NCBI GenBank assembly: GCA_022592435.1
Contig: JABYQS010000063.1
Coordinates: 62,001-126,000, forward strand
Source: Cerioporus squamosus
Taxonomy: Eukaryota; Basidiomycota; Agaricomycetes; Polyporales; Polyporaceae
DNA: 64,000 bases
Reading direction: 5' to 3'
The notes beneath the pieces were generated by a model. That model worked only from the letters and a program-made list of their open reading frames with translations, ran no database searches and was not told the origin of the DNA. Position numbers and translations under genes: made by a program. Positions 35,501 to 47,698 of the stretch are shown piece after piece. Every line of letters begins with the position of its first letter. The first letter of the stretch is position 1.

Positions 35501-38500
35501 CACTGCAGTACGCTGCTGGCTGTGTGCTGTATGAGCTGGAGCTGAAGCATGTGTACGAAGGCATGATGAATGTCAAGAGACAAGAACCGTGGCGCCCGAT
35601 ACAGACGCTGGCAATGCCCCCGGGACTTGCCGGCACGGCTTGCCAGCAGCCACGACAATCCCTGCCAGGTAGATATCTATTCTTCCTGCGACGATTTGCG
35701 TGTCTATCACACTGAACAATGTTGTTCGCAGCGGATGATTGCTCTGAAGGAGCTATAGCACTACTTGGATGTGGTTTATTCACCGTTCGGCCTCTTTTCT
35801 GGATTCCATGCCTTCGCCTTCAGTCCCGCGTGTACCAACAGACCGCCGTGGCAATCCTCGCGTCGACCCACTCTGCATTTGGCCTACCACACTCGGCCAC
35901 TCACACCGACATGGTATGTGAAACCTCGGTCAGTTGAGGGCTACTGAGTGTCGACTCCCTTCTGCCGCGCATGCGGCGTGCGACACTCGGCGTGACCGTG
36001 GAGGCCCATCTCTCACGCATCCTGCTCTATCGCTAGCCGCACCAAAGACGGACAAGGGGAGTGCGCTTGGGACGGATCTCTTCTTCGCGTCCTCGCCGGC
36101 GGGTAGATGCTCTCCGCTGAGATCTCATCGCCGGTCTAGGGGCGCTTGCATTCGCGATGCTTCCAGGTGAGCAGTCCATTCTCTTGACGCGCATCAGACA
36201 GGTTCATGACTCCGTTGCAGCAACAGCTTGCTAGCATTGTAGTCTCAGCGTTCAAGCGCTCATCGAGAGCGTGGAAGATCGTGACCTGGATGCTCCATGG
36301 GCGCGCCGTGGAGAAGCGGTCGCGGAAGGTGTGCATGCTCCCGTCTTCTCCCTCGAGTCGTGCTGGACTAATGTGGGCCACACAGGTCTGCGTCTGTGGG
36401 TTGACGCTCTGGACGTCGTAACTCATTGTCCACAGAGCGCTACATGTCGCCTCAGCGCAGACGTACAACCTCCAACGTTGCGGATGACCCTCGATTGCTC
36501 GACCACATGTTGACGTCGACCGCACCGGAAGATCATGATCCAGAACCTATCGAACGTAACACCGGTGACAGAACCTGGACATCGAGACCAACGCACCTTC
36601 GCCCTTGTTCCGCATGCCGACTAACCTCTTCTCGGCTCTCTCATGACCCCTCAATGTACTCCTGGAACACCGCACTATCATCGTCTGGTCGAACACGCCT
36701 GGCCGCCATAGCGCTTTCGATGTCAGTCCCTGTCCTATTCCAGATCTGGCACAGTCGTTGTCGTCACCCTCACCAACGCAACCGCTCTATCAGGTACTCC
36801 AGGTACTCCAGGTACGCTCCCAACCCCTGTGAGTTACCTATCGGTCGGTGCCCTTGTAGAACTTCACGACGATTGCGAATCACACGAAGCGGTGTGGACC
36901 ATACCCGAGTGGACAAGAAGGCCGTAACGCCACTCAATGGAACCCCGTAACTCTATCACCGCTATCTAAGCGATCTGAACCTTACAATTTACGGCGAGTC
37001 GTACCTCAAATTCCCGTCTTCAACGCCAGACAACATCATTGCTGGGATGCAGATGTGTATGTCTTCCCGTCACTGCCGCACGTTCGTACATGCTTATCAT
37101 CGGAACCTCCCAATGTTGGGTGTTTGGTAGTCGTGCGGCAGGTCAACACGGTTCGGCGTCCGGAAGGCCTCCCAGCTCTCAGCCACTACGCCACGGTCGT
37201 GAGGTATACGGACCGATCCAGAGCCTTTACGTGTCTGCAAGAACCCAATGCTGCATATGGCGTTCTGGCTCTCATGCTCCTGGGTTCACGATACAGTACC
37301 GAGCAATCGCGCATATTCTGGTGATCGCGGTGGAGCCTCCGTGAATCCACGCAACCTTCACGTTCAAGCTCATACGCCACCATGCCCGCATAGGCACTTT
37401 CTGCCCCTCACGTCGTTCTCGCTCAAGCACGGCGACTCACGAGTCCGATCGTAACTACCGAGGTCGAGGGTCGCACACCGGCGACACCGCACATGCACGC
37501 CACGAACCTACTCGGACTTCCAGCATCCTACTCCGAGAATGAGGCGCGACACCTGGAGAGCCGGCTCGAGCACCCTATGCGGGGCACCGCACAATGCCAT
37601 TGGGTCCCGGGTGCAACCTGCTCGAGCTGGCCTGTTCTCGCGTACCGGCGGCATCTACGGTCGTCCCCGCTCCCGGCCCTCCTCCGGCGTTTCCCCGCCT
37701 TTTCCACGACCGCGGTTACGGACTCCTGTCTATGTCTTCATTGCGCGCACTCAAAGGGGACCGAGCCGCGAAGGAGAAGGGCGAAGGCGACGCGATAGAA
37801 CCCGTACACCTGTTCGCACTCGTTCACATCCTCCACCCGACCGGCATCCTCTTTTCTGCGCGGCCCCAGCGCGCGCGTACGCGCACAGACAAGAAGGCCG
37901 GTGTCGAGGTCTTGGGCCCCTGATGCCCGCGGGCAACGAGGCGCCACTTAGGTGATGAGAAGTGGCTATCGGTGTTGTCGGCGTTTTCATGTACACTGGG
38001 GTGCTACAGGCACGGGTGCATTGAGCGACGATGCTTGTGCGGATACGAGGACGAACGCAAAGAAGATGCAGCAAGAACGCTCAGCGCCCGCTCTCTCCAC
38101 GGCGGTGGCGGGTGCGCACATAGCGCGCCGAATGGGCCCCGCGTCCGAACCCGAGGGCCAACCTAGCGGGTTCCCTGAGGTGCGCTCCAAGTTCCTATGC
38201 TATCAGCTTGCTTTTCAATGCGTACACCACATGCCGTTCTCTCATGCTTATCCCGCAGCTCAGGCACCTGTGTCCCTTGGACTACCGACTCTTGATGGCT
38301 TCTGGCGGCTTCCCCCCTACTAGTAGGCCTGCAGCTCGCTTCTGGAAGAGCGCCACCCTTCCTGGTCGCACCGGGCGCCACACCGCCGAACTCTGTTGGC
38401 GAAGCCCGGAATCCAGACGCGAAGCCTTTCGGCCAGCGGAATCTCTCGGCCTCTGCAGCAGTAAACGACAACACCGGGCCAATCCGCCCATTCGCGCGTT

Positions 38501-38999
38501 CGTGCGTTCGCGTGGGAGTGGCGTGCAGCAGAAGGGCTGGAGGGCGAGTCCCACAGGATGGGTGGGCCGTCACGCGTCGCTGGTTCGCGAAGGTGGATGG
38601 CCTTCGAGATGGTGGAGAGGAGAGTGCAATATGCCTCTTTCTGTGAGGCTCACGGGAGCTTACGGCAGCCGCAAGAAGGACGGCGCCTTGTGATACCGAT
38701 ACTGTGATTTCTGGAGAAGCGCGACTGCACCCGCGTTTCTTGTGACAATTACAACGTATGACAGTGGTGGCATGGCGTCCTTGCGTGCTTTCCTCAGAGT
38801 GCGGGATGGTGCATTGATTCATGATACGCGGTCGACGTCAGCTGCTCCCCGCCGACGAAATAGAGGTTAACCTTTGGTGACATGGGACCCTCACGGTTCA
38901 GCACGCTCTCGCACGTCTTGCGGACGAACCTTAACTCAGATTCGGGTGTCGAAGGCGCGACCACGCCTGCACGTTTGGTCCCACGCGGAACTCTCTCAG
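29511..38999. other. Gene-poor region, left part
   Basis: About 9.5 kb in which ORFs exist on both strands but none joins into a recognisable protein. Minus-strand patches near 30,600-30,880 and 32,300-33,200 have Leu-rich stretches and may be further decayed F-box-family remnants, but I cannot align them convincingly. Near 33,950-34,140 and 34,310-34,530 the + strand shows weakly similar stretches (a shared CCCGGTAGYGGCGGGA core), possibly a decayed repeat. A 9-bp repeat (CAGGTACTC, about 2.5 copies) lies at about 36,791-36,815. Confidence 0.35.
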
Positions 39000-41900
39000 T
39001 GCGACGGACAATGTCATCGCTGACGCGAACATGCAATTCGCGTCCACCTCGAGGCCGCCCTTAGTACCACAGAGGGAGAGAACCCTAGTACAACAGCACT
39101 TCGAAAGACAGGAAAGGCCAGCTCGCTGCGCCTCCCGCGCCGCAGAACCGTGCTCGCGTCCTGACCGCGCGACACGTGTGTACGAAGGTTCCACCGCCCA
39201 CACGTAAGAGCCAGAAGTGCCCCTCAAGCCTGACATAACGTCCTGCGAAGATCGTCGGAATATAGACGGGCCAGAGCCAGAGGAACAAGGCACTCCTCCC
39301 CAAAGATTACCGCGCCAGCCTGCTGGACCGACCTGCTTGCCAATTGCGCGACGGCGACTTGGGAGCGCTCGCCCTGGGACGGGAACCCATGCGCAGGCGA
39401 GGGGTTACGCCGCGAACCGCGCCTGGGCAGGAGGTCGGTATCCTGGCGGCCACTGGCTGCTGGCTGCTGCGCAGGTGACTCCCGATCGAGCAGCAGGAAG
39501 CCGCTTGGCAGGATATGCCAGTGTGGCGACTGCATGCAGCGAATCCTGGTCCGGGACCCGGAGCCCGGTCGATGCGTCGACGGCCGTCGGATTCTAGGTT
39601 TGCATTCACAACTTGCACATGCGCGCAGAGCAGAGCGTTTGGGATCCGCGCAGGATGAATAGAGAACGTGCTGAAACTGAGAGGCCGGGGAGCAAGGATG
39701 ACAGCGGCAGCCGGAAGATGTGCGACGGCGCGTACACTGCAGAGTCGAAGCTTGGAGCTCGGACGTCCAAGTATCGAGGACGGCGGGTGGGCGCACCGAG
39801 CCGAGCCGGGAGCACGGCGGCGACTGAGAACAACACCGGAGGGGAACAAATCGCGAGGACTTCCGGCGAACCACCAGCGGGCAAGCGACACCACCACCTT
39901 CCACCATTGTCCACCTGCGCCGTCCTGCCCGCTGCGCACCCGGCTGCTTGTGTTGCTCGAGGCTCACGCATGACGCAACCTGAGCGCAGCCCGAGTTCGG
40001 ACGGTCGCCGGCGAGTAGCGGCGCGGCACGGGCGAAAGAAGCGGGAGGGCGTCCAGAGCTTGCGGTGCGCTGGGAGTGCGGAAGCCTCCGGGCCCATTCT
40101 TGCTGTCGACGCGAGACGTGGTGGCTGCGGTGGGCGTGACGGGCTGACGGGCAGCACGCATGGAAGGCGAGCGCCCGTACGAGCCGCCCGGTCCCCGACG
40201 CGACGCTCGAGGCGTTGTGGTCGATGCCGGAGTGTGGGACGGAGATGTGTTCTTGCGGAAGATACGGGGGGGGGTTCGCATTCGTTGGGAACGCAGAGCG
40301 TCCGTGCACCTGTCAGAAGGCGCGATGCAGAGCCGTCTCTGCAGGATGTGTAGGGAGGAGCTGGGGAACATAGGCACAGATGCGGCGGCAGCACCGGGAA
40401 GAAGGAAGTTGCGAGTCGGGAGAATGAGCAGGCTGTAGTCGCATCGCTCAAGGGAAGGTTCAATAACGACTGAAGAGGTGTGGTGGCGTACCTTGCTGTC
40501 CTAACCATAGCCGCACTCTCGAGCACTACTGTGCGGACAGTCTTGATCGTCCTTACGCATGTCACGCTAGCCGCTGCACCATCTGGCAGCTCATACGTCG
40601 CCGGCGACCTCATAGTCTGACATTACGAAACGGGTGGCCGGCGAGCAGAGCCAACGCATGGACGAGATGCGTGCGAACTCCGAAGAACAACCGTTGTATG
40701 TGAAGGGCAGATGGGAAAGGTGGAGCTGCGCGGACACTCTCTATCTTGGGGAAAGACTGCCGGTGCGCTCTCGCGTCCCGCCACTTTGTCCGCGCGGGCT
40801 CTCCCAGACGCAGCCTAGAAGCACTTGGTCAGAGCGGGGATGCCTCACGAGTACGGTAGATGTTGATTAACCTTGGACTCCGCCTGACGGCTGCTCGGAC
40901 GTCGACGGCATCGCTCTCCATGAGAGAAGAGGAGGACGCTCGGGTAATGACGAGGCAGCTAGGGAACCCCGACCCCGAAGTAGCGTTTGGCTGAGTCGTC
41001 TCTGCAGAGGACAGTTTTGTGCGATGTGCCTCCTGGTTATCAGGCGCCTTCCGACTGTCTATAGCTATAGACGGCACACGGATGCCTGCGTCGAACTTTA
41101 GAGCATCGACATATATGGCGAGAAGAACACACCATGATGAGTACTTACACGGCGGCGCCAGTTGCTCTCCGGAGAGCCTCCCACTAGTTTGTCAGATGCG
41201 CTGTGTGTTCTCGGTCGGCCGTCTTCCGCCCGTTGACATGCTACAGGGAGAAGAGACCATCAGAGAACATCTCGAGCGCGATTCTCGCCTGGGGGACATT
41301 GTCGAAGATCTGACAGTGGACGCGATGGTGCTCACGGACGGCCTGGCATGATATCCGGCGGAGGCCCGTATGTTTCGGGCGCTGCTATCCGGCATATGAT
41401 TCGACGAACATCGGCGCTGGACGAACCTTGCGTTAACACCTCGCCGCAGATCGTGGGTACAAACGCACATGTCGAGCACGGACGGAGCAGCCGCGTTGGG
41501 TGGGGGTTGAGGCTGACTAGCCCACCAGCATGCCGTCATACTGCCAGCGTTCCGGTAACCTATGATGTGCACCGAGCAAGTGCGAGGCTGCGAGAAGAAC
41601 GGCACCCTCTTCGCTGACGCCTTCTGGGCTCGCTTGCGAAGCGAAATGAAACAGGCGAGGATGACGGTGTCCTCCCCGTAAGGCGAGCGTGCTCTCTTGT
41701 ACCGGCATATCGTGAACAGAATGTCCTCGCAGAATATCAGCATCACTCGAGCACGTATGAAGCGAGGGCGCACCGGGACTCAGGAAAGCAAGATCATCAC
41801 GAGTGCAATAAGTAAGGGGCTCCTGGATCATCCCTGATTGGCCGCGTACGCCACTGCTCTCGCACAAAACGGTCGACGAATCGCGGGAGTGCGTTGGATC

Positions 41901-44900
41901 GGCCAATGATAGCCAGTCCTCAAGGCGAGTCGCCGCTCCCGTATTCGGGCTTCGCACATTGCGGGACAGTTGCGGGAGGACCCCGCGGGAATGAGGCTTG
42001 TGGTTGGCTCATGCGCCGCTCGTGGGATAGACTCGGGTTTCGGAACAGAACGTCCCCTCCCTTGCGCATTCTGTTCACCGTACCGACCAATCGATATTGC
42101 GCTCGCCAGTCGACTTGACACTTAGTCCGACCATTCCTCTCAGCGCCTGCACCATCTGCCAGATTGTCATGAGCCAGAACGCGAGTAAGTATATCTCACG
42201 CTTGACTGACATACCCGGTCACGGTCCTCGCAGCCCACGACTGGATTGGTCACTTTCCAGCCAGCCAATGATCGCCGGGACCGTTTAGCCATCATCCCGG
42301 CCCCGGCCTGCCAGAAGCTGAAACTCAAAACACGTTAGACATTCTCATTCACGCACAAGCGACCGCTGCGAGAACAACGTAACTGCCATAGCAAGTACCG
42401 CGACACTCACCGCTCGACCACGAGGAGATCCGTGGCGCACAGGTAAGACATCGCTGGCGGATGGCTAGTGGCTGCTCGCGGGCGCCAAACAATTAGCCGG
42501 AATTGCACCGACGTCGGTGGCGCTCGCCTCGCCCGATTCGCACACCGAGCGTCCGCCTTGCCTCCTCCCATGAGCAAATCATCACGAACTCCTTACGCTC
42601 GAGGTGCACGACGCGGCCGAGGCGGACGACGGGGAAAAAGGAGGTGGGGGAACACTAGACAGGTGGGTGGTTTGTGCAGCTGGTTTGTTTGCTTTCTCGC
42701 CAATCACACTGTGACGCACACAGTAAACAGATGCGCACAGTATGTTTTCATTTCAATGCCCGACACCCCGACGCCAGCCCGCCGCGTGGACCCACTGACC
42801 ACCACCCCGGAGCTCGTTCCGTGGATCGTGATACGCACTACCACGCGTTGCTCCCGCGCTCGGGTGCTATTGCACGGGTAAGTGAGTGCTAGCACCAGCA
42901 CTGGAGCAGTGGTCGCAGCCAACTTTCGAATCTCCAATCTTCAATCTCCTGCCAGCAGGCGCACTAGGCCGTGTTCGTGCGCCCGTCGCGGAGCGGAACA
43001 GGACCATGTCGAATCCGGGATGGTCTCTCTCGAGCCTTGAGTCCCCCCCAGTACGCGGCGCCACCTCCGACGCGACCACGATATTGCCTTCGCGGTTTGT
43101 GCGCATCTTGCGGCCGCGCTGCGCCGATCTCGCGTCGACGAGATGCTATCGCGATGGTCGGTCTCTGTACTATGTGTATCATCTGCCACGCTAATGCGCC
43201 CCGTCGTCCAATGGTCGCCAGCGATCCCATCGAGGACGTCGTGCACGTCGTGCGGTCTTTTTGTCCGCGTCGGAGTCGGACTCAAAGACATCGACTAGCG
43301 TGGAGAACATCTGCTGCCACCAGAGCCAGAGCCAGAATCGATCAGGCTTAGCGCAGAGCCAAACTGCGTCATCGTCATCCATCGCAAACTTCAAGCTCTC
43401 GCCGCATCGAGTCCAGTCGGGGTCGAAGTCGGAGATCTGGAAACCCAAAAACGTCCGAGCCCGTATCCTCCCGTTTGTCGTCAAGTTTCCCGCGTTTCAT
43501 CCTGAGCGGTACGTGTTTCGAACCCCACAGCTCGTGCGACGCGAAGTCGGCAGTCTTGCCTTGCTAATCTTGAGTTTTGCGTATTGCGACGTAGATACCT
43601 CACGGACGATATGCGTGATGTTGAGTGACTCGGAGGCGCTCACATACTGGCATCACGACGCCGCCCACGGGAGATCCTGCACCAGTGGCATGTCCACGGA
43701 CCCCCACGATCCCCTGCGAACGCGAACGCTAAACAGTGATCGCCGCCGCCCCGGGCAAAGGACGAGTTGACGTCCGCCTGTCGAACGCGCTCCGCCACAT
43801 TGCGAACGCGTGTTCGAGCAATTCCGAGACTGCGTAGGTCCGTGATGGAGCAGTAAGTCCGCCTCACGTCTTGCTCAAACGACCTCGGGCATGCCCCTCC
43901 AATGACTGACTCTGAAACGTACGACCCTCTCACAGTGACAGATGCGTGCTTTGCGTACTCCCGTCCTTGGATATGGAATCGGAGATGACGCACCTACGGG
44001 CCACGGCGACGGGCGTTGCGCACTTCCCCCGCGGTCCAACCCTTCACTTGCTGCGAGCGCCCACGGGACCAATGCATCAGCGCTGAGCGGCATCAACGCC
44101 GTGGCCAAGGTTCAATCAAATTCGGACGGCCGACAAGAATACTCATACTAGTACTAGGCAGCGCCTGGGGACACCGGACGCGCAGACGTCGCCCGCACGT
44201 CGCATGCACGTCCCGAGGCCGACGCGCTCCCGCCCCCGCTGCCGTAACGGGACCCTTGCAACCCTGCAAACCCTGCAACCCTGGACTCTCGCCGACGTGC
44301 GTTCGTGCCTGCGGTCTGCTCTGTGGTGGTGTCGGGCGTCCACCTGGAACTGAAACTGGCCACAATCCACGATCCACAATCCGCAATCCACAATCCACGG
44401 AGACTCGCCGCGGCTCGCCACATGCCGGGTCTACCCGTGCGCACGTCCACGTCCACGTCCAAGCCCGCCACGGTGCGATGTGTGGACTATGGACTGTGTA
44501 TGAAGCACGTCGTTCGCCTCGGAACGCGCCGCTGCTCCATGGCATGACATTGGCACACCGCCGCACGCCGCGAGGCTACCAGGCTCCCGCCGCGCCGCGC
44601 CCGTACTTGGCCCCAAGTCAGACTCACAGTGGCGATCTCCGAAGGCTGGCGGCTGCTGTGCATTGACCGAGCCGCGGCCCACGGCACGGTGCACGGTGGG
44701 TAATGGTGATGGACGGCCCGGGAGTGACAATGACAGATCTCGTCGCAAGTACGAGTGAGTACATCGCGCCGCCGGCCGCAGTACTGTGCATCTTCCCTCA
44801 AACTGCGCGTGCCGTGCCGGGCCACTAGCTCTCCTTTGGCTGTGGTTTTGACTTTCACTAGGGGAGCGTGCAATGCGTCACGGGCCACATACCCAGGATC

Positions 44901-45636
44901 GCAGGCTGAACTCGGACGTGTCGATGACACGCTCGATAACCTTCCTCCTCCGGAATCCCCACTCTCCCACCCTCCCGCCTCGCGAGAACTGGAACTGGAG
45001 CAGGAGGTCCAGCTCGGACACTAGCCTCCTCGGCCCTTGTGTCGCTGTCTCTGTCGCCGTCGCTGGCACCGCGCGCGCATCAGACCTTCGAGAACGGACT
45101 CTGGGCAGCGCGGGACGTGCAAGTCGCGCCTGCCGCCTGACAGTCGTGCTAGCATGCGCCAAGGACCCGGTCTAATACGAAGCATCGGTATGACGGTGTC
45201 CCTAGCTCTCTTGCCTGTGCCTCTGCGTCGGGCTTGCGTGCTGCGGGCGGCGCCTCGCCAGTCGCCCGACACACTCAATGCCCAAGACAGCACCCCGCAC
45301 TAGAAGCTAGTAGCAGAAGCCCGGGCCGTCCGCTGCCTCGACACCGGCATGGCACGGGTCGCGACTCGCGGGTGATTTCTCTGTCCGAGTCGTTGGCGCA
45401 AGCGTGTTCCTGTGCTGCAATTGCTTTCGCAGCAGTACAATGAATTGTGTCTGTGCACAGTGCGATGTGCAATGTGCGTCCGTGCGCTGGGCATTGACTG
45501 ACATGGCGCGTGGGGGCTGTATGCGGAGATTGGGTGTGCGCGCGCAGTGCGGCGCCGTGCCTTTCGCAGTCTAAGTCGTGCCCTCGAGCAGCGAGCACGC
45601 ACTCTGGCTGGCAGGGCCGCGCGGGTCTGCGTCCCC
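39000..45636. other. Gene-poor region, right part
   Basis: About 6.6 kb without a supported gene. Long overlapping ORFs on both strands at 39.2-40.6 kb come from GC-rich DNA with few stop codons; their Arg/Ala/Pro-rich translations match nothing I know. Several short direct repeats occur near 44.2-44.5 kb (listed separately). Confidence 0.35.
44251..44465. repeat. Cluster of short tandem repeats
   Basis: Three simple arrays in about 215 bases: CCCTGCAA-type units at 44251-44285, a 7-mer CAATCCA/CACAATC array at about 44361-44400, and CACGTC hexamers at about 44440-44462. None is coding. Such arrays are common in fungal intergenic DNA and make the region prone to length change. Confidence 0.6.
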
Positions 45637-45998
45637 ATTGGCCGCCTGACACCATTGGCTGCGCTCCCAGCGGTGCGCACCCCTTGTGCGAGCTTTGTTC
45701 TTTGACTGGCAGTCGCGCGTTTGTTCGCTGGGGAGCCAATCAGTGTCCTCCCTCCAACTGATCCGCTGCAGGTCCCATTGGCCCAGAGACCAATACTTAT
45801 GTCATTCGAATATATGCATGCGCAAGTACTGAGCCAGGGACGTCGGTGCTCTGCTCATCGTGAAACGCGAAAGCCAGGTAATATCGCGAATAATTGAGGT
45901 ACCCCATACACGATGTGTCGCGCGTTGCTCGCGCGAGGTGGCAGCCAATCGCAAGAGCGGGAGGAGGAGCGCGGGGATTGGCTGACGGCGCGGATTGG
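45637..45998. promoter_or_regulatory. Cluster of eight CCAAT boxes
   Basis: CCAAT or its complement ATTGG occurs at 45637, 45654, 45736, 45777, 45790, 45945, 45977 and 45994, eight sites in 362 bases, several with the extended ATTGGC or CCAATC/G context preferred by the HAP2/3/5 (NF-Y) complex. Spacing is irregular and both orientations occur. The nearest supported gene start is the TEA factor at 47699, 1.7 kb away on +. The cluster may mark an unrecognised upstream transcription start or a distal activating region. Confidence 0.55.
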
Positions 45999-47605
45999 CT
46001 AGAGCAAGCTTCTTAGTCGGGCGATGACGTGTGTCGTGTCGGGCTGCAAGCGGGGGCTTCCGGTGCCACCACCAGTACAGTACTATCCACGGTCCTCCCA
46101 CCGTCGCCCGTCGCCCGACGCCCGAAGCGAAGGGAGCGAAGAGATGGCGATTTTCTGCTGCACCAGGAGCCGACGGCGCAGATCGCGGCTAGCTGGGGAG
46201 GTGCGTTTGCGACACGTCGCTGTCAGCTTGGGAGCGCTGACCCCGCCGCCGGTGCAGAGGACGCATTATTCGGCAGGATTATGCATTGATATCATTGCAG
46301 GAAAACTCGCTCGCCGGCCGACCCTCCGGGGCGAGGCGGAGGCATATCTGGCAGCGGGATCACGATCGCCGCCTGCGTCGGGCACAGATGCTAACGGACG
46401 TGGGCATGGCCAGGCTTCTTGCGACTGCAGGTGTTCTGGAAAACCCGAGCCATGGGGGACTAGTCGTCGGCGCGTCATCTGTGTATGGTGCTCGAGCTGC
46501 CTGCCACACGAGGCCGGGGTCGCCGCACGAACGCAACGCAGAACGATGCCGGCTAGCGCGCCCGGACGCGGACGCTGACGGTATCGATGGGGCGACCGTA
46601 GCACCGTGCACGCTCGATGGGTGCGCTGGCCTGGAAGAGCTCGAGCCTCGGGGCGGCTGCCGTGGGATGGCATGGTGCGTGGCAGATGCAGGACGGGCGG
46701 GAGATGTGGCCGAGGGGGAGGAGGTTCGTAGCCTGCTGCGCGCCGCAGGAAGGCGGCCTGCTAGTTTGGCGGCGGCGGCGGCAGGGTCGAGGACGGACGG
46801 GGGAGCAGCGGCACGAGTTGGGGCTTGGGCGGACGCAGGGAGGGGTCCGCGCAGGTGCTGGCGGGGCGGGATCGGCATCAGAGGCGACACATGGGGCGAA
46901 TCCGAGGACGACGAGAGCCCCAGCCTCTCGCTGTGGACCCTGTGGTGCGCGCCTCCGAACTGGGAAGGCGGCCTGCCCGATGGGGGCGGCGGGTGGGGGC
47001 GCCCGGTGGGGGTGCGCTCCGTTCGCGATGGGGGGCTCGCGGCCGGGCTCGGTGCGGGACACGCTCGGTCGGACGGCGCAGAGGAGGAGCAGGAAGCTGT
47101 GCAGCCGAGAGGAGACTCGCGTGCGGGTGGCCGGAGCTTCGAGGAGGAAGCTCTCTTCGCGTTCTGCGTCTCCAGCCCACTACTCGCGTCCTCGCACGCT
47201 GCCGTCCCGCGAGCCAGCGGGGGCTTCTCCGCGGTGCCCCGCCGCCCGGCGTCGCAGAGGCCCCCGCGCAGACGACGACGGCCGGCGGGGCGAGGGCGGC
47301 GGAGAGCGCACCGGGACGTCGGCGTGGGGACGGGGACGAGGACGAGGACGAGGACGAGGATGGTTCGCTCGGCGATTTCCTGAGGCGATATTCTGTCGTT
47401 TCTGGACGTCGAGTATTCTGGCGCGCGTGCTGAATTGTTGTGCAAGGCCCTTTAATTAGACCTATCCGAAGGCTTGGGACGCGTCTCGCTCCGGAGATCT
47501 TGGATCCCCCGCGTCTATCTCAGGGATTATGCTCGCGGGCGGCTGCTCAGATCTAGTCTGAGTACTCCTCGCTATTCACGCTTGCGCCCCTTCGCTCACA
47601 TACCC
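45999..47605. other. GC-rich upstream region of the TEA factor gene
   Basis: About 1.6 kb. From 46,286 to 47,460 at least one frame is open on both strands for more than 1 kb; the translations are Arg/Gly/Ala/Pro-rich and without family resemblance, so I regard them as compositional. Near 47,334-47,362 there is a GAGGAC hexamer array. The block is purine-rich on + and may be a long 5' leader or promoter of the TEA gene. Confidence 0.4.
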
Positions 47606-47612
47606 TATATAA
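47606..47612 (+). promoter_or_regulatory. TATA box of the TEA-domain factor gene
   Basis: TATATAA, 86 bases before the ATG at 47699. The intervening leader is C/T-rich, as is typical around fungal transcription starts. Confidence 0.6.
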
Positions 47613-47698
47613 TCCTGCCCTAATCGTCCCCTTCTTCCCCCGCCCTCCGCTCCCCAGCTCACTCCCCCTCCGCCCCCGCCGTCGGCAACGTCCCCGAC

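Noticed and set aside
36791..36815. Short GGTACTCCA repeats as a regulatory array.
   Set aside because: Fewer than three copies and no neighbouring gene; treated as a chance microsatellite.
39224..40613. Minus-strand ORFs of 361 and 335 aa.
   Set aside because: The opposite strand is open as well, composition is biased, and nothing in the translations resembles a domain; compositional ORFs are more likely.
46286..47459. Several ORFs of 200-365 aa on both strands.
   Set aside because: They overlap one another in GC-rich DNA with few stops, their translations are Arg/Gly/Pro/Ala-rich without motifs, and no splice sites extend them.
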